Source: Tigriopus japonicus (taxonomy: Eukaryota; Arthropoda; Copepoda; Harpacticoida; Harpacticidae). From it: a stretch of DNA of 64,000 bases. The notes beneath the pieces are model-generated. The model saw only the letters and a list, made by a program, of their open reading frames with translations. It was not told the origin of the DNA and did not search any database. The translations under genes were made by a program, and so were the position numbers. The stretch is taken from contig JAAGOF010000251.1 of the NCBI GenBank assembly GCA_010645155.1, forward strand, positions 66,873 to 130,872, given 5' to 3'. How positions within the stretch are numbered: position 1 is the first letter of the stretch; every line of letters begins with the position of its first letter. Positions 1 through 12,693 of this stretch are shown in pieces.

Positions 1-3000
1 GTACAACGAGTTTCCATGGCAGATGCTCAAGTACAGAGAGAGAACAAGAGGGGATTTTATGTAAGAGCTGAAGTTGGATCTCGGTGAGAAAAGAACTAAA
101 GGAAGTCTTCAGTGTAAAGGAACTTGGAACAACTTGGTGCTATTCTAGACGACTTCCTCTCTTTCACGCCTTCCTCCGTTGGTGCTGACTTGGTCTTGGT
201 TCTAACGCTCAATGTTCCCCATTTGGTCCTCTTTCTAATCTGCCATTATTGTTTTTGCACCGAAATTAAAAGAAAGACCCTTTGGGGAACCATTCAGGGA
301 TGCCGGACAGACTCCTTTGGTCGATGTATGGTGTCAAGAACGAGTAACCCTGTGGTGCGAAGGACGATATCATTCGTTCCACTACTTTGTGGGGGGGACG
401 AAATCGTCTTCAAAACGCGGGTTTCAAGATGAGTTAGACCTCCCAGAAAGAAGACTTTATGAGGTGAGGAGAGCCGTAGAGAAGACATTAAGATCGGTGG
501 TGTGGGGGAATAGAAAGAAATTGACTCTTCATGAGATCAAGGTCAGGCATGGGTGATCAAACGAGGCTCTCATGGCCATACCCATCATTTCATGATCAAG
601 GAGATAAACGCCCCTTTAAACCATTAAGACTTGGGTTCTTTTGTTCCATCTTTGGAAGGAACAGGCCATCTCAAGGGAATGAAATTTGACACTGCACAAA
701 GCCTGGACGGATTCGTTAAAGGAGCCAAGTCTCAATTTTCTGCAGAACTTCCCCGTTTCAAGCAGATTATTTTTTGAAATAATACGCTCTCACATGTCTG
801 CCAAAACCATCATGTTAAGAGGAGATCCGACCCACACTACAATCCTGACATCCAGGCTCTTGGGAATGTTCATATGGTAAAACGGCCAGAATGTGGAATA
901 TAATTTCCAGGAACACTCAAAGGGCTCGAGTGGCAAGAAGAGTGAGGAGGAGCGCATTCATTTCATCCAATGAGGCTACAAAGTTAGTCTAATTTAAATT
1001 TGCCACGTTCGTCTCAGTCTCCCATGTTTTTGCCATTATTCTTGGAACAAGCTAGTCATAAATGCATGATGGAGTGGAACTGACAAGCCCACTTGCTACT
1101 GGGAACAACCGAGGCAAGGAAAGACATGGACCAAGTTATATCTAGTTTTTAAGACCTTTTGCATTCCTTGGAAAATTGCTCCCAAGAAATGTTTGAACAG
1201 TCATGGAACGTTACTGGGACCAGGTAGCTGAAGCCAGGGTACAATTGGGACCAACGTCATTCCAAGTAGGATATTGGAAATGCAGTTTGGATTACACTGT
1301 TCCTCATTACCCCAATCAGGTAGTGGGAGTAGTAACTCCGTAAAGATAGATCCTTCCATACCAAAGGACCATCGCATGAAGAACGTGGAACACCGCGCAC
1401 CAAAACTTTGGCAAGAAACCACAACCAGTGGCCAAGAAAAGTTCCAATCAGACCCAAGTTCGTGCGCACAACCTGCTAGTAACTAGTAATTAATGAAAGA
1501 AACACAAATGATCGCATTTCATGTTTCGTGGAAGGAGAATAACCTTCACTTGGCTCATGATTAGAAGTCCTTGCCTGTCGAGTGGTTGGAAACCTTTCTT
1601 TTATCTAGGCTTTTACCTAAGTAAGGGAAAATCTGACTGTCCCATATGTTGTCCCAAAGAATCCCAGCAAAAAAAGCAGAGCAGACTAGGAAATATGAGA
1701 TTCGCGGTGGCCTTTATTGGGTGTGTTTGGTGCAAAATATTTGCAAATATGCAACGAGACTCACACAAAAGATAAGGGCGTGTTTTCCATTCGCAATAAA
1801 GTAAGGGGATCTTCGGAGCATTCCAAAGAGCTCGACATGTGAGTGCATTACAACCCAAAACCTGTTCCAATCTTGAACAACAATCAAATAGAAACCTAAC
1901 GAAAAAATACTTCCCAACAAAAGATGAATCATACGACTCAAAAGGTAACAAATATTTCAAATTAGGATCATTCGTTGCGTGGAAACATCTGTTACATGAA
2001 CATCTATCCAATATTGCAAAAAACATACCATGATAACGTGTCCTTTAATTGGAATCACAGAAGAGCAATCGCAACAACAAAATTCGTCCACAAACCATTT
2101 GAGGAAAACACTCCAAAGAAGAGTATGTTACAACTCAGTTCTAGGATATTCCTTTCTATTTAAGCCTTTTCTTCTTGAAAGCTATTCCTGACATGTTTGT
2201 GCAATTTCAGGCATGTTGATGCTTTCAAAATTGATCATCCAATGACGACATGGCACTAGATTAACGAACAAGTAATGACCATCTTCAAGAAAAATTTCCC
2301 CCTCTGCGACTACTTTTCAATGTAACTTTGCTGATCCATCCCAAGGGATTTGAGTTCCCATTTGCCCTACTCCAATACGAGAATTGCAAGATGGATGAAT
2401 GAGGGCCACCATTTATCAGTCTGGGGATTAACTATGCATCCTGAGTTCCGATTTAGGGTGGAACTTTGGCTTTTCCTTTTGGAATGAGTATTTTCCTTTC
2501 TTCCATGGAACATTTCCCATTCGACATAATGACAAAACGAGGGTTCCAACTTTATTGTTGCGTTGCCCCATTCCTTTGAGGGAGGATTTGAACAATAAAA
2601 TGAGATGAAAGCCCTTTGAAAATTTGCCATAACTTACTGTTTATTTCTGGAACCCGCTCGTCATCATTCCCTTCGTGAATTAAAACCTCAGCCAGAAAAA
2701 GAGAGAATTCATCAAATCCTTTGATCAATATCCCACTGTTCCACCGAGTGGATTTGAACCCAACTTTATAGGGCTGTAAATTCACTCGCTCTCATTTCAT
2801 TTGACGAGAGCACTTAATCCCAAGTCGACTGGCAATTTTTTTCCCAGTTGGATATCGAGTCAACGACAAGAATAAGGCTCCAAGTACAGAAATGAGATCC
2901 TCCAAGTGTGTACATTACACTCAGCACTTGAAAGAGCGAGGGAAAAAACTTAAGTAATTGAATAGGACAGGGGCAAAGTTTTTTCTCCCTTGCCAACACT

Positions 3001-4240
3001 CTCAATGCACGGTATGGCATAAAGGACCTGGAACCAGTCTCACACCCCGAAAAGAGATCCTTTGTCTAAACTCTTATCCAGATTTCGCCTTCGTCCATTT
3101 CACATATTCCGAGGATTGGAACCCCGTTATGGAACCGGGCACACTCTGGAGGGCTGAAAAGATAGTGTGGTGTGTTTGTCGGAGAGGAGGAACTAATGAG
3201 AGTGAATGATAGAGTGTGCACAGCGCCAAAACTTGAGCCCCTTGTGTAATAATAAATGGCCTTCAGCGAAGACTCTGTCATTAGTGCCATTGACCTTGGG
3301 TGGTTGGAACAGAGCTCACTTTTCTTGATTTCCTCTGGCATATAATTTGCTTTGGGCTCGCATGAGAAACGTGAACACCACGTGTTCTTAAATCCCACAC
3401 GGAATCACCAAGACAAGACCCAAAACCAGTACGCAATAATGACACATGGACGTGTTGCACATTTTACTTTACGGACTCCATATCCATAGTTCAACTTTTA
3501 GTGGGGTTGCACGTGTCTAACGGGCGTTTAATACCCTGCTATTAAATGCTTGCACCTCATAATATAATAATGTATTAAAAAAAGGGGAAAAACGACTCTA
3601 TCTTGCGCAGATGGAGATGGATGCACAAGGGTGCAAAAGCCAGTTGACTTTGGCACTAAATTTCATTTTGAGAACACTTTGTTTATGGACAAAGGCGTTG
3701 CTGCTTTTCGTGTCTTGCCTTCATCAATGACATAATATTTTGAAACGATAAGTATAGTAAGCATTCCTTTTAGCTTCATAATTAGTCCAATTTTACTTCA
3801 ATCTGTTCGAGAAGGTAGAATAAAATTATATGTTTTGGTATCATATTTACATTCAAGCTTTTAACATGGAACGTAGAAGAGGGTCTGCGTATTCTTTTAA
3901 ATTAGGCTCCCTGAGAAATAGAATAATGAATGAATACCATAAATAGCATATTGGAATTGTTGACGTAACAGCTCTGGTATGCATGACATACATTTTCAAT
4001 GCCGTTTATGGACATTTCAATTCACTCTCAACGTCATTTCCATTCATTGTCTTGAACGTTCTAAGCAAACCTTTCCATTTACGGAATGGTAATCCTGTCT
4101 TCCTCATATTCTTGGCATGTCCCTTCTAGAATGGGATTTTTGGGTGCGAGACGAGGAACATGTCGGTACTAAGAATGTTCGGAATCCCAAGGGATGATTG
4201 AGACGACGTACTATATATGTTAGGTTGGTTCCATGCTTAC
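1..4240. other. No gene recognised; left flank of the sidestep-like gene
   Basis: Only short open frames on both strands, none with a recognisable domain or a splice-compatible continuation. The minus-strand sidestep-like gene must continue here or beyond the left edge, because the exon ending at 4241 stops in the middle of an Ig domain with a donor. I could not find the next exon. The segment from about 3430 is noticeably more AT-rich than the first 3.4 kb. Confidence 0.5.
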
Positions 4241-4437
4241 CTTCCTGTCTCCAATCCGCCAAGAGATGATGGGACGGTTAGGTTTGGCACCATGGACCAT
4301 GCATTCGATTTGTCTGGATTCCCCCTCGGAGAAAGTGGACACTGTTCCACCCAGTTGTCTGGTCTGAGTTTCTCTCTGGTCGTTAGGATCATTATTACGT
4401 GTCACAATTGGCATGAGCTCGACCCTCTGGGGTTGAA
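4241..4437 (-). CDS. Sidestep-like Ig protein, exon 5 (start of third Ig domain)
   Basis: Last exon of the sidestep-like gene seen in the window. Its acceptor (ttccag) is at 4438-4443 and its donor (AAG|GTAAGC) lies just below 4241. Entering in phase 1 it joins exon 4 through a split Leu codon to read IDMI-LQPQRVELMPIV. That is the linker between Ig2 and Ig3 in this family. The rest gives an Ig B-strand cysteine (RQIECMVHG) and the C-strand tryptophan (IISWRIGDRK). The exon is 197 bases and ends in phase 0. The second cysteine of Ig3, later domains and the membrane segment are not in view, so the gene is partial. Confidence 0.8.
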
Positions 4438-7400
4438 CTGGAAATGTGAAGAAGAAACGGTGGGGATGAACCAAATGAATGTCCAGGATATTTGCTCTTG
4501 ATTGCGGGAAATTGCCCGCAATTGTGACGGTTTAGCTCAACCGCAAGGCTAAAAAGTCGGTCTGTCAAAATGGAAATGAAACACAAACAAAGGAGACGAA
4601 TCAAATAAGGAGTCGACAGGAGATCCGTTTTCGAAATGGAACCTGAATAAACATCAAAACGTCAGAATTCTCTCCCCCATTTTTGAACCTGTTCACGTTT
4701 CAACAAGATGCCCCACTTCTTCATTTTTTTGTGGTGCCACTGACATCCAACTTCAAGATGTGACACTCACTCATGAATAAAAGCAAAACCTCCAATGCAG
4801 AGACAATTGGATCTGAATTGATGAAGGTCTATTTTTGGAACAAGGAGACTTGCGAATTTCATGGAGCAAAAGGGGGTAAGGTTGAACAAGGTGCCTGCAA
4901 CAGAAACTCATCTAGGCCATGGATACAGATGAGCCTTGAAATGACAAACTCTGTGCTTGTTCATGATGTCATTGTACTATGTTCCAAATTCATGCCAGAG
5001 CGATTTCGGGAACACCTTCTTCTCCTCTTCCATCTTTGACTCTAGGGGACTGCAGCAGTCAATTCAAAGTGTCACCATGTTCCACGTCTCCCAGATGGAG
5101 CATGATGTATCGAGTCACTCTTTTTGATGCCTTTGCCTATGTTAAAGGGGAAAAAATGAGTGTTGTGAGGGAGGGAATATTGCCTTTGGAGGGATCTTTC
5201 CATCTCGCTTGCTACCCTTTTTGGAATGCCATCTTTGGGCTTTAGAAATGTCTGGGACAACCGGTCAGATTTTGGGCAAAGGGGGGACGTAAGTTGGGAC
5301 TTTTGAGGCAAGATGGGATGGGAAAAGAAGTCGTGTTAAAACTTGTATATCACATTTACAAGAGAAGCTCTCCTTTTTCCGATTTGTTGATCGAGGAAGG
5401 TAGACAATGTGGGTGAAATCTGGTTTTCCAATACCTTCCTTGATAAAATGTCATTGGGAAGTCTCTTTTCTCGATCTCAAGGTTGAACTTTGCCGAGTTA
5501 ACAGATTATTTGGATGTCACTGGGATAAATAATTCACTAGAAATGTTCACCTTGAGGACGAGGAGCTAAAATTGCACCTGATTCGTCTCCGTCCCAGCTC
5601 TCCAGGGACTTGTTCCTAGAGTCAAATTGAGGAGCACTAGGTACGATCATGGGCCGTGCCACCTCCAAAACATGTGCCTTGCACTTCGTCTAAATTTAAC
5701 TGCCTCTAGCGAAAACATGTGCTGAAGCTAATCCTCGATTCGTTATCTAGAAGCTGAAAGAGATAGTGAGATCTGAAGCTAGAAATGGTTCCACATGTGT
5801 ACAGAAGCCATTTGCAAGATGCTCCCGAATTACGCCTTGCAGCAATTTCCTCGTGAGCAAGTAACGAAGTTACCTCCAACTTCTGACGTATGACACGGAC
5901 TTCAAGAGTCAGCAATTTCCTGTTCTTTTGTAAGGTCAAATGCTTGATTCAGCATGTTTAATGTGCCACCTAAAGATCAGAGATTATCATTTATGGGACA
6001 TTTTTAGATCCAGGCTATTGTTGGGCCTTTGGGGGAGGATGTTACATCATGATGAGGAGTTCTTCAAATATGCCGGAAAGAACTAATCATCTCAGCGATC
6101 CAGGAATGTCACTGTCAGATTTATTGGCTGAAGAGCAAATATGCTTATGCAATCATCATCCCTTTGGACCACGAAGATTACTGAATGTATTCTCGGGAAC
6201 AGATGGATCCCTCAAATCTCTCCCCCTCTCGTTCTCTTATTGGGGGTCTCTTTCCGCGCTAGTTTGGCAGGAAATTGGAGCCTTGTTCATGCATTTATTT
6301 CCCTTGCTTGCCGACACTTTTCATCAGGAGTATTGGACTGATTAATGAGACCCAATGGGGTCAGGAGGTGGTTGCTCCTTGTTCCGTCACCCCTCGGCAA
6401 TCTCCTACTCTTCTTCTTCGTCGGTCGAGTTTTTGTTTTCCAGTCTGCTCCTCCTCTTTCATGCTCCATGTACGAGGAGGCAACAAACATTAACCTACCT
6501 GGAATAAGTTCCAGCATTCATGAGACCCCAAGACGAAGACGAATACAAGAATCTAGGTGTCATTCTGACATTACATTCCCCTTCTTGTCACTTAAGCCTT
6601 GACAGGCTATGATTAATGCTGAAATCTAACCCAGTAGTTTGCGTTTTCTCGTATTGAACAAGCTTCCACAAAGAGATAGGTGCTCCTCTCCTTGTCAAGT
6701 TAGTGGAAAGATCCGAACTGGTAGCTTCTGATCCAAGGTGGAACATGAAAATTAGAAGAAGCTTTGGGCAAAGATAACATCAAACCTTTTAGACCTGTCT
6801 AATGTACTCTCTCTGCCGCAAAAGTTGGCAAAGAGGGAACATGTGCTAAAGCCACTCAACAAGAGCCCTGTTTCTATTAAGCTTGCCAATGAATTGGGGG
6901 TCCATTTTTGGAAAAGTTTTGTCAGAAGTCAAACAAAGTGTTCCATGTTGATCCCTGAGGGGTTTCCTAGAACGTCTACAAGGAAGATACATTCTATCTT
7001 TTTCTTCTCGCCCTTCTTGAAAGACTTTTAGTCTAAAGCGACGCGTTGAAGATGGGGAGATCCATCCGCGGGGAGTAGGCAACATTAAGTGGAAAAAAGT
7101 CATTTGGAACTAGGAGCACATGTGGGACATATGAGTCGGGTCTCCACTGGCAAATTACTACCAGACTGATCTTGGCACTCTCCAAAGACGAATTGCCCAC
7201 ATGACTCATCTTCGTTAATGTCTGCAAACCATGGGTGAAAGGGGGCTCAATATCCCCAATGGCCCAAAAATGGGAGATGTGTTCCCCTCATTAGCCCTAA
7301 GACTTGGGAACTTTGTTCGAGGGCGATTTTTGACAGTGTCATCAAACTACTACGTCCCACTTCAATCTCATGGTACATTTCCTCATTAACATGATGAGGG

Positions 7401-8878
7401 GTTCCTACTTTGAGATCTCACTCACTCGTCAGACCGGCCATCAACAAAGGAAGAAACGAAATGGAACATGGAACACTCCCTCTTGTCCTCCATGAAAGTG
7501 CCGAACTCGGGTCAAAAAAACAGGGAAGGAGATGGTTCTCCCAATTCACTGAAGGACCCTTTTCTAATGAAGCTGGGAACTTGGGACGGGGAGGCCATCG
7601 GTTTGAAAGGCCCATGTGAATGCCATTTAGAGTTTGGTTGCGTCAAAACCAATCAGAAAAGAGGAGGAAAAGTGAAAGTCATGCGAGTCAAGAAATCGAT
7701 AGGGCCTCTGATAAGCCTGAGGCCAGGATCCTAATTTGCTCAATCATCCCATTCGAATCCAAGTGGAACGAGACCCTTCAGACTTTTCAGGCTCATCAAT
7801 ATAGTCCGTAGCAGAGCTTTTGAAGGCAGCAGGGGCATCATCAATGACGCCTTTGTCATTGACGAATAAATCAGAGATCGAGGATCAAGGCAAAAAATGG
7901 TGGCCTGTCATTATAGATCAATTATGTAAGAAAAGACCTACCGCGGGTGAGTCAAGTCCTATGGGATCTTAATTGGTCCATAGTTGATCTTACATTTTCC
8001 TAGAATGCTTCAGGGGTTTCATCGCACGTTTCCGAAAAGTTGGTTAGACGAGTGAATAAAACGTTTTATAATTCAACTTTGAAAAGAAACTGGCGCAAAA
8101 TATTTGCCAAGCAAGGTTGATTGATTTTTCGGCGATGCATAGCAAGTAATCTCTACAAATTGATCTCACTCTGCAGTAGTTTGAAGCAAATTCAATTAGC
8201 CCCAGAATTGATGGAGTGGAAGGAGAAGACTTTTTCAATTTTCTTAAGAGCATTGAACTCCCTCATTTTTTTTGCATAAATTACTAGTTTTTGCTAAGTT
8301 ATGATCGAAAAAAACACGTTGAAGAGAATGAACAAATTGTGTGTTTATCAGAATAAAAATCTAGGATAAGAATGAGGGTTCCTAGTTCTCACCTCTGAAA
8401 AGGAAAAGAGGATCAAGGCTCAAAAAAGTCTCTTTGAACTCTTCGTTTTGATATCAAAGGGGGATATCTATCCTTTCAGCCATTTTTACACTGACCCTGG
8501 TTTTACTTTTAAGAGCCAAAATCCACGCAGTCTCGTGTCAATGCGGCATTCTTGCCCTAGTTCCATTTCGATGGGAAATAACGATTGATTTCAGCAAAAT
8601 ATAAAACAGAATTGATGGCCAAGCTCGTTGGCAGGTTTGTATAACAACCGAGTGATTTATGGCATCCCTAACGAATAATGAGATCCATCTTTGTTCATAA
8701 ATCATGAACGAAGCAAAGCCAACAGCGATGGCCTAGATTATTCCGTATGGCAACAAAACACTCTCAAGGCATTAGCTTATTTAATGAACTATCTAATGTC
8801 AATAGTCTCGATTTGGTTTGTCCCCAATAGGAAAAGGAAAAGCTGGGAAAAACTGTCAAATTTATGAATGCAACTTAC
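4438..8878 (-). other. Intron 4 of the sidestep-like gene
   Basis: A 4.4-kb interval between two phase-compatible exons. I see no coding exon, RNA gene or clear mobile element in it; the short open frames on both strands look like chance. Confidence 0.6.
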
Positions 8879-9373
8879 GGATCATGTCAATAATGACCGA
8901 TGTAGCGGGCCCATCTTCGATTGCATTATTCCTTGTGTGACATGTCAAGGTTGCCCCATAGTCCTTCCTACTCAAGCCATCGATTTCTAGAACGTTTTTG
9001 ACAAGGTTTTCACCATGGTGTCGTCGGCTGTGGGCGACGTGGAAACTATCATCAATCACTTTATCCTCATCTAATCCTCCGTTCGCGTAGCTCTGGTCAC
9101 CCTGGGACGCTAGCGAGAAGCGTTGCCCGTTGTGTTGACGTGACCAGGTCACGTTGGGCGACGGATGTCCGCCCAGAACAAGACATTTCAGTTTCAGAGA
9201 ATCTCCGACTTGATACGGTCCTATTCGATGGACAATGATCTTTCCTTTGTACTCGGAATGTCCGTGAGGATGATCCCCGGACCCCACTTCCACAAATTTG
9301 GGATGTGATTGCTCCAAGGCTTCATGCATTGGAGACGAAGCGTGAACCAAGATTTTCGGGCGTTGTGGGTGCT
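8879..9373 (-). CDS. Sidestep-like Ig protein, exon 4 (second Ig domain)
   Basis: A 495-base exon with acceptor ttttttacag and donor C|GTAAGT, entering and leaving in phase 1. It opens KHPQRPKILVHAS, the interdomain linker, then carries a whole Ig domain. Visible parts are the linker motif IGPYQVGDSLKLKC, the core Trp in SPNVTWSRQ, and the C-terminal half DYGATLTCHTRNNAI. The GPY-EG-SLKLTC-GG-P-P-V-W arrangement is characteristic of the second Ig domain of sidestep-family receptors, which in Drosophila are surface partners of Beaten-path proteins in motor-axon guidance. The region of roughly 30 residues before the domain is His/Glu-rich and not conserved-looking. Partner and tissue here are inference. 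Confidence 0.85.
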
Positions 9374-10194
9374 CTGTAAAAAAGGGAAACTCATTTTAGA
9401 GCCTTCCGTATCTTGCGATTCTCTAGATGATACAAGGTAATCTCATATGGAGCAGTTAGTATTCCCTCGACTCAATGTGTAACAAGCCTTATCCTGGAAT
9501 AGCTAACCTCCTTCTTGAGCTGTTGGTGGAGCCCAAATCAAGTCTCCATAGAGCAATCGAAAGAGATTTATCTTGATTAACTCGGCTTTCCGGCCTGACC
9601 ACTTGAGGCCATGGTTGTGAGGGGATCCGAATATTTATTAACATACAGTCTTGTTTGTACCTACCTGGACGTGAGAGTAAGAGCAGGGTGAAACTCTTTC
9701 TGAGCAATGCTCAAAATGAAGCCTTCAGGCCTTGACTTACATTTGCAGAGCGCATGAAAAATGAGAACCATCCAACAAGACCAAAACACGAGGAGCCCAT
9801 TTGGGGAATTACCGGTTAGTCGGCTTTGAATTCCCTTTCAAGCATATTTAAAAGATCTGCACTATATTTCCTCGAGAGTGGATAAATGCCGAGTCTGATT
9901 AATACAAAGCTATTTTGGCATTTCCACAATACCTTCACGGCTTTGCTTATCCCAAATTAAGATATACAGGGTCATCCGTATTTAGTGTCCCATGCAAAAC
10001 AAAAAAAAAAATACTCGAAACATAACAATGGCACACCATTATTGATGAAATATCAGTTATAGGAAATTTGTTTTGGTTAGTAAGTCTTGGTGAAATTTTG
10101 ATCGATCTGTTTAAAAACTTTGATTTTGAACCCAAAAGTGGCTCTCCCACTCAAATTCAGGGTTGGTCGGGGGATCAACTTTTTCGATTTATCC

Positions 10195-10292
10195 CCTTTA
10201 CCCGGGGATAAACGGGATAAATTGGGGGATAAACGGGATAAATGGGGGGATAAACGGGATAAATGGGAGGATAAACGGGATGAACCGGTGGA
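10195..10292 (+). repeat. Subterminal GGGGATAAACGGGATAAAT array
   Basis: About five imperfect copies of an 18-20 base unit near the left end of the hAT-type element. The inverse motif (CCCGTTTATCCCG) recurs at 11186-11255 near its right end, so the element has long inverted subterminal regions made of short tandem units. Confidence 0.8.
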
Positions 10293-10944
10293 TAAACGAA
10301 ATAAAGCAAATTTTGTTCCGATTTTCACATGTTTGAATACTTTTTGGCATCCCTGAAAATGGCCGATCAAACACTAAAGGCTTAATATAAATATCAATAA
10401 AATATATTTACAATATTTAACAGATATATAACAGAAATAATTGTTATATATTATCAAACTCAAAAAACATGTTACAATTGACAATACTTGTCGAGTGGTG
10501 ATGAAATTGAAGTCTTCCACAGTTGAAGATATTGAGGTAAGAAAACTTCATGCTCAGTGAATGTAATACAGAGACACAAAAATGAAGTAATTTCTAGAAA
10601 TAAGGGAAATTTGTTTGATAAAGGAGGGAAATCCCCTTTATCCCTGTTATTCCTTGGAGGAAAATCCCGTTAATCCCAAAAAACAGGACGCTTTATGGAT
10701 GAGAAAGTCCCCCAACTAACCCTGCAATATTCCTACAGAGCAGACAGCCTATATCAGATTACAGCTGCAAAGCTGCGTTTTGACTTCGGAAACACAAACA
10801 AATAAAAGCTAAAAACCTAGGAGTTTTCATTGTATTAATGGAAATCATTTTTTGTGTGGGACTTAATTGAAAAAAGTGAGATTTTGTGGGTAATATAATG
10901 TTACAGAAATTTGTGATTAATTATAGAAATGAGGAAGAAACGCT

Positions 10945-11186
10945 TGAAACGTAGGAAAATTGCTTTTAAGATAGGATAAAATGCTTGAAGACAGAAAAAA
11001 TGCTTTTAAGGTAGGAAAAAATGCTGGAAGAGTAAGAGAAAATTGCTTTTAAGGTAAGAATGCTTGCAGAGCAAGAAAAAAAATGCTTTTAAGGTCGGAA
11101 AAAATGCTTGAAGAGTAAGAAAAAATGCTTGAAAAGTAGGAAAAAAGCGTGAAAAGTAGGATAAAAGCTTGAAAAGTAGGAAAATC
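10945..11186 (+). repeat. Tandem array of about 20-base units inside the hAT-type element
   Basis: Successive imperfect copies of a unit alternating TGCTTGAAGAGTAAGAAAAA and TGCTTTTAAGGTAGGAAAAA forms. They run up to the right subterminal region. Confidence 0.75.
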
Positions 11187-12335
11187 CCGTTTATCCCGTT
11201 TATCCCTTTTACTGCTTGAAGGAAAATCCCGTTTATCCCGAGGGGGATAAACGGGACTCTTTTTGGAGGGGATAATCCCCCTGACCAACCCTGCTCAAAT
11301 TACGTTCCTGTTATTCATACCAAAAAGTCGCTGTGGCGTCTTGTTTTGTCATGAATTACCGCTAAAATGTGGGGGACGTTAATCATGGACTACCCTGTAC
11401 ATGGCCGACCACTTAAATTTGTTTGTCATTTATGGTAAAACGTAGGACCCTAACCATTATTGTTTGAATTCAAATAATAATGACATATGTTTGTGTCCAA
11501 ATGTCTTACAACTACCAAACGTTATTTAGCAAAAATGACTATCTTTTCTCCTGTTGGCCATTTCCTTTATTAAATTTTGAATCAACATAAATAAATCTTG
11601 TTCGAAGGAGTTAGTCATTAACGAAAATCTTTATCGTCTCTTTATCAACTAATTTTACCGTCAGACCCCCAAATATCACTTGATAAGTGCTTACTTTCAA
11701 TTAGTTCAATTCTTACGAAATAGATAACGTACCATTAATCCGATAACGACATGATTTGACCCATGACTTTTGTGCATCAGGTTGCTTTGTTTATTTAATT
11801 TTTGGCCAAAGGGTGGTAAATAATAAGCTCATAAGACGTAACACTTTACAAAAAAGAAAAAAATAGTCTCCATGAAAAAATGAAAGGAGGCACTATTTTA
11901 GGGTTTCGTCGAACTTTCTGGTTTTGAAAATAGAATGCTGAAAGCTTTTACAAGCCAATTTTCTCATGCAGTTTAAATGTAAGATAAATCAACAAAATGC
12001 GGACTGAACACTTTCATGAATGTAAATTAAGAAATCTTGAATTTCTTGGCGATAATTCCTCCATTTATTATCCCCATTTATAGCTTAGATAAGTGGGGTG
12101 ACATATCTCAAAATGCCAATTTTAACCCTTCATTTTTGATAGACCAACATCTCTTTCAGTTGAAATTTCGTCAACAATATTAATTTCAGCAATGTGTAGG
12201 AATGTGGACCGAGTACACCTATGATATGCTGTGAATAAGACTCTTGATATGAATACTCTTGATAAGAAAGAGATTATCCTTTCTAAAGTTAAGATCTTTC
12301 AGTTGATAGTACTCAAGATTCAGACGGACATCACA

Positions 12336-12693
12336 ATGGTTGCCAAGCTTTTGATTCTAATTGCGACCACTTTTCTCGTGCTTCCTCGGCAAATCTTCTT
12401 TGTTTCAACGGAGGAGCTCTTTTATAAAGATGGAGACTCATTTACACTGGATTGTTCAGGAATGTATTCATGGACAGGCTGTTCCTGGCACTTTGATGGT
12501 AACAATATGACTTGTTCGAAGTCCTTTGACACAAAGACTACCACATGTAAAATCATGAAAGATGATTCAGTGTCATGGGTGGACAATGGAAGTGACAATA
12601 CCATGTGTTCCATACGCATTCAAAATGCAACAAGAAGTCACAAAGGAAAGTGGACGTGCTTGAAAATAGTCGATTTAAATACACCACCAAAGG
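12336..12693 (+). CDS. Nested Ig-domain surface protein A, exon 1
   Basis: First of two exons (joined to 14912-15687; 377 residues in all). The start at 12336 gives a signal peptide (MVAKLLILIATTFLVL). An atypical Ig-like domain follows, with cysteines at residues 40, 49, 60, 71, 91 and 108, and motifs YSWTGCSW and KGKWTC. The donor is AAGG|GTAATC in phase 1. The Cys positions at 60, 71, 91 and 108 coincide exactly with those of the receptor at 43338-44744, so the two are paralogues. The gene lies wholly inside an intron of the sidestep-like gene, on the other strand. Ligand and function are unknown; this is not a family I can name. Confidence 0.82.

Larger units (their letters stand above)
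10158..11293. mobile_element. hAT-type non-autonomous element with 8-bp target duplication
   Basis: The left end CAGGGTTGGTCGGGGGATC and right end AATCCCCCTGACCAACCCTG are inverted repeats. They are bracketed by identical octamers CTCAAATT at 10150-10157 and 11294-11301. An 8-base duplication and a CAGGG start are hAT-superfamily hallmarks. The 1136-base interior has no transposase; it carries subterminal arrays of GATAAACGG-type units in opposite orientation near the two ends and a tandem array of TGCTTGAAAAGTAGGAAAAA-like units. It sits inside the mariner-type MITE. Confidence 0.85.
9967..11397. mobile_element. Tc1/mariner-type MITE interrupted by a hAT-type element
   Basis: Ends CAGGGTCATCCGTATTTAG at the left and GGACTACCCTG at the right form terminal inverted repeats flanked by TA on both sides, as for Tc1/mariner elements. 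The same ends and interior occur in reverse orientation in an uninterrupted copy at 22611-23003. Removing the inserted element (10158-11293) and one 8-base duplication leaves about 287 bases, shorter than the 393-base copy. No transposase is visible, so this is a non-autonomous element. Confidence 0.75.

Noticed and set aside
1..8000. Numerous 60-140 residue open frames on both strands
   Set aside because: None shows a domain, signal peptide, repeat of composition or splice continuity with the sidestep-like gene; they look like chance frames in intron or flank.
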